A stretch of DNA of 64,000 nt from Procambarus clarkii (Eukaryota; Arthropoda; Malacostraca; Decapoda; Cambaridae), in contig NC_091188.1 of NCBI RefSeq assembly GCF_040958095.1, positions 39,667,734 to 39,731,733 on the forward strand, in the 5' to 3' direction. Under the pieces are notes generated by a model. That model made no database searches. It was given only the letters and a program-made list of their open reading frames with translations, and had not been told where the DNA came from. Below, one piece after another: positions 1-9,800 of the stretch; position 1 is the first letter of the stretch; each line of letters opens with the position of its first letter. The position numbers and the translations under genes are program-made.

Positions 1-78
1 TGCCAATATCTGGTAGACCACCGGTGGCTGCCTCAATCTATCTCGCTGAGATGGCTCCTAACTACTAGATCACATCAG

Positions 79-150
79 CCATGGAGTTCTGTTCAACCTA
101 CTATGGACCAGAGCCAGAATCTGCCCCATCCCCCCCCCCTCACAGAGGTG
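79..150. repeat. Degenerate DIRS terminal-repeat fragment
   Basis: The stretch with a 'ccatggagttctg...cctac..tggaccagagccagaatctg' order resembles the middle of the inverted terminal repeats of the DIRS-like elements at 10.8 kb and 22.7 kb, where 'gagttc...cctaccggggaccacgagccagaacctg' occurs. It is short and diverged. The rest of 1-290 shows no gene. Confidence 0.4.
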
Positions 151-289
151 CAGGAAGCAGGTGACACTCCACCTCCTCACCAGGGAAGGCATCCAGAAAG
201 TCAGTGAACCAATACAGACCATTGCCTCCTGGTAGCCTCGTCTGCAATGGTTCTTTACACAGTAAATAAGTCTAAGGCCTCTTTTCAGC

Positions 290-292
<3 letters not shown>

Positions 293-321
<29 letters not shown>
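293..321. repeat. (TA)n microsatellite
   Basis: Uninterrupted TA dinucleotide run directly upstream of a reversed LINE 3' tail. It may have grown from the tail of that insertion. Confidence 0.9.
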
Positions 322-324
<3 letters not shown>

Positions 325-330
325 AATAAT

Positions 331-470
331 ATAAAATAATGATGTTTATTTAGGGAAAAGTACATACTGTATACATAAAGAGATACAAGAAGAATACAGA
401 ATTGGATTTCTAGGTAGAGCAAGTATGTAATATACCTAAAGCCACTAATACGCACAGCGTTTCGGGCATA
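331..470 (-). mobile_element. LINE family A 3' tail only (5'-truncated copy)
   Basis: Reverse complement of the family A LINE 3' end seen in longer copies at 39.6, 55.3 and 60.2 kb. It has a TTTATT start, the 'gtacatac' block and the 'cctaaagccacta.tacgc.cagcgtttcgggca' block. No coding part remains, so this is an extreme 5' truncation. The following 471-870 holds no gene I can recognise. Confidence 0.8.
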
Positions 471-870
471 TCATTTCATCACAATTTAAAGTACATACTG
501 TATATTTAATCACATTGACAGTAAATAATAGTTCCAACAAACATAAGAATTGGAACCACATTTAAAAACCACAGCTTAGTCCCTATAATGTGCCATTCAC
601 TCAATGGACAGATAAATCTTACCTGAAAATGAATCTTTTCCTTAAGATATAAATAGGCTTTCATTGTGTCATTCATGGCTCATCACTCGTTATTCTAACC
701 TTCAAAAATGGTTATGAGTAAATCTACACATCACCTTTGACATTTCCAATAGTCTAGGCTATTTGTTATCTGCAATTTTGCTTAATACAAGGTGGGGGGG
801 GGGCCATGTGCTTTTAAGCTGTACCCTAGAGCACAAACTATCGAAACCCAGCCTTTACTGCATAAAATAT

Positions 871-1066
871 TGTTATGATTAAGGTATTTTGTAGGATTAA
901 GTACTACTTAGGTTAGTGCATAATGTTTCAAACAGATGCAATTGTTTTATTAGTATTAAGTACAGTAGTAAGTCATGCATTCGAGAACCGGTGTGACATC
1001 ATCGTCTGATGTCAATAAATGCCATGTGGATTACATGTTCGTTTCTCTTCCCAACTAATTATAACA
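871..1066 (+). repeat. 5' LTR of the Gypsy-type element
   Basis: Begins TGTTAT and ends ATAACA. It contains 'gtcaataaatg', a polyadenylation-type AATAAA. It aligns along its length with 2163-2358, including the blocks 'ccggtgtgacatcatc' and 'ggattacatgttcgtt'. Confidence 0.85.
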
Positions 1067-1137
1067 GTGGTGACGAGGATTAACAGTGGATGCAGAGAGC
1101 CTATGTTTTTATTTTTTGAGAGCCTGATTTTTTCTCA

Positions 1138-1325
1138 ACACAATTTATACTTTAATCTCAATTAGTATTAAGTTTTAGTTTTAGTATTTTTCCTGCCCGA
1201 AACGCTTTGCGTAATAGTGGCTTTAGGCATTGTATGTACTAGCTCTATCTATAAATCCATCAACTTTTGTATTTGACCTTGTATGTATGTACTTTACCTG
1301 AATAAATATTTGTATTTGTATGTAC
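1138..1325 (+). mobile_element. LINE family A 3' tail nested in the LTR element
   Basis: Carries the LINE 3' consensus: 'attagtattaag', 'cctgcccgaaacgctttgcg', 'ctttaggcattgtatgtact', then 'cctgaataaa' and a short TTTGTA tail. It interrupts the region between the primer-binding site and gag, so it landed after the LTR element did. Confidence 0.85.
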
Positions 1326-1415
1326 AAGACAAGGTGAGGAGCATAGAGGGTAGAGTACGTCATGTGGATGAGTGAAAGAACTTGGACAACAGTGAGTTGT
1401 GTTTAACCTATGGCC

Positions 1416-2165
1416 ATGGCTACTTCATCACTCATCCCAATGGAACCGTTTGATGCTACCAAGATCTCACTAGACCTGTGACTGTGCCTGCTGGAAGCAA
1501 ATTTCAAGTATCATGGGATTAAGGAAGACAAAAACAAGAAATTGGTACTTTTAGTTTTATTGGGTACAGCAGTATATAGTGTCCAGGGTAACGTGTGCAC
1601 TCCAAAGCTACCACACACTTCAAGACGAACAAGAACTTCAAGAACAAGAGGTCATAGATTTAAACTAACGAAACAAAGCTGCTGGAAAAATATAAGAAAA
1701 TTCACTTTTGTAAACAGAGTGGTAGATGGTTGGAACAAGTTAGGTGAGGAGGTGGTGGAGGCCAAAACTATCAGTAATTTCAAAGCGTTATATGACAGAG
1801 TGCTGGGAAGACGGGACACCACGAGCGTGGCTCTTATCCTGTAACTACACTTAGGTAATAACATAAAGACCTATGAAGACCTGATTACCCTGCTTAAATG
1901 TCATTATATAGTGAAACCTTTATATCACATCAGTTTGATGGATTTCCAGAGGAAGACAAGATAGCAACAGGAATTCTTACAGGATTTATATACAGAATTG
2001 AGGGCGTTGGCTAACAACAGCAATTTTGGAGCACAGTTTGACTGCTGGGTGAGGGACCAGATGTTCATATCAGTAGAAAATTAGATTTTCCATAACCTTG
2101 TGGCAGAAAACTTGGATTTACAATCTACGGCTTTATGGACAGTGTTAGAGAGGATTTTTAAATCT
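1416..2165 (+). pseudogene. Gag remnant of the Gypsy-type element
   Basis: Translation from the ATG at 1416 gives MEPFDATKISLDL, then a stop, then LCLLEANFKYHGIKEDKNKK. After an interruption at about 1585-1858 it resumes with TYEDLITLLKCHY and LYTELRALANNSNFGAQF before decaying. The pattern (short N-terminal segment, 'YHGI.ED..KK', 'L..HY.P', 'ELR.LA..CNFG') is that of Gypsy Gag. Stops, a frameshift and a nested LINE piece make it non-functional. Nothing of pol follows. Confidence 0.65.
1585..1858 (+). mobile_element. C-terminal fragment of another LINE
   Basis: The frame encodes FVNRVVDGWNKLGEEVVEA followed by 'SNFKALYDRVL'. This matches the end of many CR1/L2-like LINE ORF2 proteins, where an 'RVV..WN.LP..VV.A.....FK..LD' motif closes the protein. 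It splits the gag remnant of the LTR element. Confidence 0.6.
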
Positions 2166-2358
2166 TAGGATTAAAGTATTTTGTAGGATTAAGAACTACT
2201 TAGATTAGGTGCATAATATTTTGAACAGGTGCTCTTTTGTTTTATAAGTGTTGTAAATAGCAAGTCTTGTATCCAATAACCGGTGTGACATCATCATCTG
2301 CTGTCAATAAACACCATATGGATTACATGTTCGTTCCTCTTCCCGCCTAATTATAACA
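2163..2358 (+). repeat. 3' LTR of the Gypsy-type element
   Basis: Homologous to 871-1066, with the AATAAA block, the 'ccggtgtgacatcatc' block and the ATAACA end. Its first bases have mutated (TCTTAG instead of TGTTAT). The two LTRs differ at many positions, so the insertion is old. Confidence 0.85.
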
Positions 2359-2449
2359 AATATAAAAAAGCCCAGGTGAATGGAACAAATATAAAAGTCA
2401 CTAGAGTATGCTCTATAATAATCCTTATATTTAAACATCAAGCATCACC

Positions 2450-3130
2450 ACTTAAGGTGTTGGTCACCTTGACCTTGGTTCCATTCGCATCCCCTCTTCC
2501 TTTCCTGGTGGGCCAGTTTCGCCCTTGTCCTCCCTCTCTGCTTCTGACTCCGAAGCATCTGAGGGTTGTGGAATCAAGGCAGGGTTTAGCTCGGGATGTG
2601 GCTTAGGGTGATCTGGGGCTTGCCCCTTCTGATACAGGCATGGTGGCAGTTGAGTCTCTCAATTCTGCCAAGGCTTCTGGGTCTTCCCAGCCGACCTCTT
2701 CCTTCGAAGCCTTTTTCTTGGACTCCACTTTTTCTTCCTGGGTGGTGGGTATGGATGCAAGCTCAGCCCCAGGGGCCCTCTTCTGCAATTCCCAGGCTTT
2801 GGGAGAGTGGGATTTGGGTCTTTGGAACCCGTTTGGCCTTTTGTGGGCCTTTGTGCCTTCTGTGAAAAGTCTTTTGTTACAGAGTGATGGGTTTTCTTAT
2901 CTCCCTTCCCTTTATGAGTTTGAGTTAAGTGCGGCTCCCCTAGGGTTCACTTCCGTGTACCTTTGGGTTCTGCAGACTTGTCCTTTCAGAGGTTTCCTTC
3001 CTTCCAGGTTACCCCAGTGGAGGTTTGGGAGGCCCTTAGTGCGTACCTCCTGTGCAACCCGGTTTATGCCTCAGTTATGGAATCTGAACTGAACTTCCTT
3101 TAAGTTCAGTTCTTTTTCCTCGTATTGGGT
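2450..3130 (+). pseudogene. Isolated DIRS-like gag fragment
   Basis: Homologous to the gag region of the DIRS element at about 12,230-12,870. Shared landmarks include the serine- and alanine-rich segment 'SLNSAKASGSSQPTSS', 'LLLQSDGFSYLPSLYE' (compare 'LLLQGEGFSYPPSLYE'), and the 'ALSAYLL..PGYAS' equivalent. Frames are broken and no RT or recombinase follows. From about 3130 to 3400 the similarity fades out. It lies upstream of the first IFT56 exon in this window, so it is presumably intronic. Confidence 0.7.
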
Positions 3131-3648
3131 GCATTATAAGGTTCTGGAGTCGTCCTGGCTAGTGGCCTGTTCTTTGTTTTTGATTAGGGCTTGGCACAGG
3201 TTTTGCTTTTGTCGTGCATTTCTTGAGCCTTCAAGAACTTTATTCTGATTGGCTCTCGGAGAATGTTGATATGCTTGGTGAGGTTCCTCTTGTGGAGTTA
3301 TGGTCTCTGCTGGTTTGGAGTTGGCTGCCCTCCTTAAGCTGTATACTCCGATCCTCCTGGAGACAGTTTTATGTTTATCACCTCCCATTATATTCGTTAT
3401 TTACTTTACCATCATCACTACATGTACAGTACTGCCTAAATACCCAGAAATTTGTACTGTATTATCCTACAATTTAAGTTTTCATAGGAATTCTACTCAT
3501 AATTATATGTCTTGTACTGTACCTATTTTGCCATATTGCAAATAATAATGATTTTGGACCTGTTAATGTCTTTCACTAACAGTCTGAAAATCAAATTTTA
3601 AGTATGAATAATATAAAACTGAATATTAAAAAGTTAATTATTTTATAG

Positions 3649-3804
3649 GATGTTACATCATCACCATTGACATTTGCCCAAGATCTGGTGCGACACAACT
3701 TAGTGGTTTTTCGAGGTGGTGAGGGAGCTCTTCAAGTCCTTCCTCCACTGGTTGATGTTATTCCTGAGGCCAGACTGAATCTTGTGATTTACTACCTTAA
3801 ACAG
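3649..3804 (+). CDS. IFT56: IFT56 exon (first in window)
   Basis: Exactly 52 codons, phase 0 at both ends. The acceptor is ttttatag and the donor is acag/gtactg. It encodes the [20 protein letters not shown] and [17 protein letters not shown] segments. The TTG at 3667 inside it is not a start; the frame is open from the splice site. Confidence 0.9.
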
Positions 3805-6800
3805 GTACTGTTTACATATTTTATTACTTGTCTGAAAATGTTTGGGTTCATATTATCCTTGCATAAGTTAGTAATTACAGCTCATACAGCATTTTCTCTT
3901 TCCTTCAGATATTCTGTTTTGTTTTCATGCTTTATTTAGTAATTATATTCTAGTAATTGCCATAGCTGTTTTGCAAAAATATAGTTGTTATAGAATAATC
4001 ATTCTACATTGCAAATTGCAAATTTTTCCACTCAAAACCATGTAAAAATTCACTAAACCAACAGATATGTTTTAACAGATTGCCCAGCATTTCATATCAG
4101 AGTGAATAAAATCAAAAGAATGCAATTATGAATGCAGCAACTCTCATACATACCAGGGGGATTTTTTAATAAGAGAAAGAGGAAAAGAATGGCAAGAAAT
4201 GTCCATCACCTCGGCCAATGCTAGACAGGACTCAGATAATGTGGCACCCCTTCCAGGACCACAGATACTAACACCAAGTAAAACCCCAGCACTACCACAA
4301 ATACTGTCACCATTCACATTCTGTATGGCTTGTAGACCTGGTAGCAGCTTGTAAATCCCTTATTGGCCTGTTCTATCAACTGCTTGCTACAGGATTAATG
4401 AAAACACCTATTCTTAAAAAGGTGGCCCACCAATTTACTACATGGAATGAAACTAAAAATAATATAACAAATAAAAGGAACAGGAATCAACACTTGACCA
4501 CTGCTAAAATATTATCACCATCACCGAGTTATGATGTGCAGTACATTAATATAATACTGGTAATACACTTAATCACTGTTAAACCAGACATACAAGTGTG
4601 AACATTTGTGATGATTGTTCTTTGTGTGAACCAAGCAAAACAATATACTTGGAGTAGCCGACACTCCCCATCCAGTTTCTCCAGATCCAACAACTGCTCA
4701 CTGGAGTCGCCCTCCGACTGACTAGGGAAGGCGCCCACACACAAATGCTGCCAACCTATCGTATTCTAACAACATGATCCTCGACTAACTCTTCTAACAA
4801 ACACTGCCATACATTATTTAATGAATAATAAATACATGAAATATTAATAGAAATAATATGCTTATATAATAGTACTTCCAGAGACCACAAGCCAGAACCT
4901 GATCCCCTCAGAGAGGCAAAGGGAGTGATGGCCCATAAACATTTTACATTTAAAGTTTATCATCTTTGCCGTTATCCAGGGAAACACCCAGAAATGTAGA
5001 CATATCAAAACAGATCACTGTATGGTTTAAAAATGAGACCTCAGTCCTCAAAATGTCAAAAGAACTTTCCCCCAATAATAAAACAAACAACCAAAACTTT
5101 GTCAAGCCAGCCCCCTGGTAGTTAGTTCCACTTAACTAGGGAGGAGGGAGCTGGGCTGACACTAATCAGTTCTAAAATTATGAAAAAACTGCCAACCTGA
5201 GGGAGGGGGGGGGGTATCAAGGAGCCTCCAGGGCTCGGCCAGAAACCTGGTGTTTCATTACATTCAATGATGGTATTTTACATTAGTACAACATTTATAA
5301 TGGAAACTAGAACAGTACTTAAGTAATTATTGTACTTTGAAATTATTTCTCACCACAGGTTTTGTGATTAGAAGAAATAATTTCAAAATCCAAAAATTAC
5401 TTTGGTACTACTCTAGTTCCATTATAAATGTACTACAGTAATGTAAAAAACCAGCATTGAATGTAATGAAACACCAGTTTCAGGGTAAGCAGCAGTGGTT
5501 CCCTGAAACTATTACAATGATTCAGTGCCATACTACTAGGTGCCATGATTCACTGCAGATTCACAGCACAATACTGTACCTGTATATTAAAATGCAGCAA
5601 TTAAATTTAGTTATATTTCATCAGGTGGTGATGCGCTACCTTCGGTACTAGTACTATACGCTACATTTCCTATTACATTACTATTTGTATAATTTTATTC
5701 AATCTTTTTATACAGGATGAAGTACAGGAAGCTTATGCTCTTCTCAAGGATCTGGAGCCAACTGTCCCACAAGAATATATTCTTAAAGGGGTAGTTAATT
5801 CTGCCATAGGACAAGAAACTGGTTCAGTAAGTGTCATTGATGTTCTTTTAACATGTCTCAACAATGTTAAAATGGAAATATCTTAAATTTATCATTGTAG
5901 TTATTAAGTTAATTTCCAGTTATGGTCAAAAACCCTTTGTAATCTATATTAGCTTAGGGAGGTGATTGGCCCATGACACTAATCATTTGTTTAAATACTG
6001 CACTCCACATATGGTACAATATTTTGATTTGCATCATAGTAAGATTTACTATATTGTTTCAGCTACCTGCACATGAACTTGAATTGCTTCTGGAAATTTG
6101 CATATTTCAGTGTCAAATAAAGTTACACTATACAAAATGCTCCTTTCTCTAGTTGCTGTGCAAATTCTGCCCAATTAATAAATATCCATGATTGATATCT
6201 TTTGTATAGCAACAAAGACCCTGGCATGTAGAAATTTACAAATCTCTGGTTTAAAGGTTGACTCTGCTGTCAGCATTAGCAGACCATCAAATGGTGTTGT
6301 ATTGTGTGTGTGTGTAGTCAAAGAATCATCATTGGGTTACCTTACCTTGCGGTTACCTTGCGATGATTTTGAGGCTTAGCGTCCCCGTGGTTCGGTCCTC
6401 GACCAGGACTTCTCATTGCTAGACTGGTCAACCTGACTGTTGGACGTGGCTGCTCGCAGCCTGATGAATAAATCACAGCCTGGTTGATCTGGAAAGATAG
6501 TTTCTTTGCAATATTGAGTGTATCATTAGGATCTGCAGTTAAGATACTAATTCTTGGTAAATTACAACTTTAAAACTTTTGCAGCGAGAAAATCTGAAGA
6601 TTGCCCAGCAGTATTTCCAGCTGGTGGGTGGGAGTGCCTCCGAGTGTGACACCATTCCAGGAAGACAGTGCATGGCATCATGCTTTTTCCTTTTGAAACA
6701 ATTTGAGGATGTTCTTCTTTATCTAAATTCAATAAAATCTTACTTTTACAATGATGACACGTTTAACTTCAATTATGCTCAGGTAAGAATGATGAATAAT

Positions 6801-9800
6801 GTTTGTTATTCAGTCTTTGTTTCAAAGGAATCATAAAATGCTGTTAATGTCTATATCTATGAAAACATTTATTCATGTACTGTATATAGTTTCTATAACT
6901 TATGTGACTAAAATCAGGCCATTAATTCAACAGTAAATGTATTTTATAAATTATTTGGAGCTAAGAACAGATGGTTGCTTCTTTAGCCGATATATCCTGT
7001 TTCCCCAGTGTCAGTGCATCATTCTCATATTTATAACAGAGTGGAAGTTATGTCAAGTATATATATATATATACTATGTATATATACTATGCCCCTTCAT
7101 GGGCAAGCCACAAAGCTTCAAGCTAAGTGCCAGCCAGTCTTGGACTTGGTTGCTCTGTGGTAATTTGCTTTATGTGTTGCTGCCGTTTTAGTTTAGGCTT
7201 CACATTCTGTTTTGATTTCAGTTTGTTGAGTGGGCTTGGCACATTTGGCATTTCAGGCTTCATGTACTCAGGGTCTTTCTTGTGTGTCCACAAACACTGC
7301 CCTTGCATAGCCAAAACTTCCCTTCTCGGGTGTGTTCGGGTGTTCGCCACGAGAGGCCTGACCACCGTAATGGGAAGCCTCACCTTCAGTTATTCAGAAG
7401 TAGAGGATTCCTCTGTTTGAGCTCCCCCCCTTGGTTGGGGCATTCTTTGGTTGTGTTGGGGGTACACTAGGGTTTGCATGCTTGTTTACATGGCACTCCA
7501 TGGTCGCCTCCTGTAGCCTGGAGGTTTAAGCTGCAGTTGGTGTCTGTTTTTCCGGTAAACAGCCCCAGACGCTGCAGTATTTGCATGGTTTCATTCCTTC
7601 AAATCCTGGAAATCCCCTGCAGGTCTCTCTCTCTTCCCTTATTTTCTAAAAGAACATGGTCATGTTTCATGATGTGTTGTACATAGTCTTATCACAGTCA
7701 GGGTCTTCTGTGACATTATCACAAAATAATTGTAGTTATTTATTGTCATTATTAAGTGATGTTATGGGCACAAGTTGCATAGCAGTGCTGAGAGCTGCTG
7801 CAGCTTGTGCTACTCATGGTCATCCTCTCAATACTGAGGTCCTCACACCCCAGGGGTGCCTGCAAATTTTTTCCAAGATGGCATCTGGTTTACAGAAGGC
7901 CTGGAGAAGAAAATGTTAGCCCTGTGTATTTGCAGGGACTTTTAAATCTTACATAGTACTTTAAGTCATCCCTCAGATGATCCTCCACCATCTCCTTTGA
8001 GATGGAGAAGATGGTGATGCGTCAGTGGGGGAAGGTAGCAATGCGCTATCGGTGGAGGATGGTGATATGTCAGAAGCAGGTGGTGGCTGGTCATTTTTGG
8101 TGTCAATGGTTACGTTTGATGTGGGAGATGATGGATTAGTGACAAACATCTGTGGCTTATCATCGATGTTACTGGCTGCTGTAGAAGTCAATGGTTTTGG
8201 GTTTTTCATTTTCTTAAACTGTTGAAGCAATTAATATCAACTGTTTGAGAGGCAATTGCTGGGCTGGAGACTTTGTCAGGATATTTTCTCAAAGTACTTT
8301 GCACAATTATTATCATCTTTTCCAAGTAAATTTGCTTGTAGGGTTCTAGGTCATTTAATAAAAATGTTGAGGTTTTTTAATATATCTCACATTTGTCATA
8401 TATGAACAGGTTATGTTACTTTTTCATCAAGTCTGAATGGGTTCTGTGTCTTCTTCCTATCGTGGTCCCCCGGCAGGCCAATAGAACTTTGTGACTGTTG
8501 GCGCAGTAGTTTGGCACTGAATCAGAGTAACAGCGTCTGGGGCTCTCCCAGAAATTGGCATTTCATTATATTGAACGCTGGCTTATTGCATAATATATTT
8601 TTAGTTTTCTTGAACAGGCCAAGGCTGCTGTGGGAGAATATAAGGAGGCAGAAGAAGTTTTCCTTCTTATACAGAATGAGAAGATTAAAAATGACTATGT
8701 ATTTCTGTCATGGCTAGCCAGATGTTGTGAGTTTTTGCTCTAATATGACTACAAAGTTTAATTTAAGAAGCGATTTTATGTGTAATACATTGATATTTCT
8801 CCACATCAACCTAAAATTTTATGTTATTTTACTGAATATACAATACCACTGATTATATCTGTTTTGAGTTTTGACATTGATATTGTTGTTATATTTTCTC
8901 AGATATCATGAACAGTAAGCCAAGACTTGCTTGGGAATTATACCTCAAGATGGAGACATCGGCAGAGGCTTTCAGTTTGCTGCAGCTAATTGCCAATGAT
9001 TGTTACAAGATGGGCCAGTTCTACTATGCAGCAAGAGCATTTGATGTTCTGGAGAGACTTGACCCTAACCCTGAGTACTGGGAGGGCAAAAGAGGGGCAT
9101 GTGTAGGAATGTTCCAGATGATAATTGCTGGTAAAGAACCAAAGTAAGTTTATAACTACAGTATACAGGAGAATGAGTTAGGTTAGTTACTCATGCAGAT
9201 TTGCATACATTTGGATCTAGTATGGAGGAGGTCAGTTCTGTTTGTCTGTACTGTGTTGTCTTGTCTGACAGTCTGTGGCACAGACTTTGTACAACCTGTG
9301 CATCCTGACAGCCTGACTTCAAGAAAGTGCTGGGAGGAGGAGGATGGGGTAGGATTGAGCGATAGCGAGGGATGGGAGGGTGGTAGATGGAGGGAGGGCA
9401 AAGGTAGGATGGGGGTACATGGTGGTATGGGTCGAGAGAGTTTGTCACCAGATGTTGGGCTTATCTGAATGGGGCTCCTTCCCATATAGTCCAGATAAGA
9501 GCTCATACAGTACTGCATAAGTTTTAAAACTCCCACAGGTACATGGGGGCTAACATCAGCTTATTCAGGCCTCCGGTAAACAGATGCCATCACGGGGTAA
9601 AAAACAAGGGCACCTCTCCTACGTGTCAGGGTCTCAGTACTGGGAGAGGTAAGGTAATTATCAGGAGAAAATGCTAAGCCATTATGACTAAACAACACTT
9701 GGCAGTACTGAGAGTGTGACCATACGGAGTGCATGCAGTACTGGAGGAGCCTGCACTAGTTTTGTGAATTTTTGATTGTTTGTTTACACCGTTGGGAAAG

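Larger units (their letters stand above)
866..2363 (+). mobile_element. Short Gypsy-type LTR element with paired LTRs and target duplication
   Basis: Two copies of a roughly 196-bp repeat flank 1.1 kb. The first begins TGTTAT and both end ATAACA. Direct duplications AATAT flank the element at 866-870 and 2359-2363. Immediately after the left LTR comes a primer-binding-type sequence, 'gtggtgacgaggat'. The interior holds only gag-like coding remnants plus two nested LINE fragments. No protease, RT or integrase is visible, so this is a deletion derivative that could only have moved with help from another element. Confidence 0.8.

Noticed and set aside
9183..9536. 117-codon minus-strand open frame in an IFT56 intron
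   Set aside because: Low-complexity Pro/Ser-rich translation of a G/A-rich intronic tract, antisense to an intact gene.
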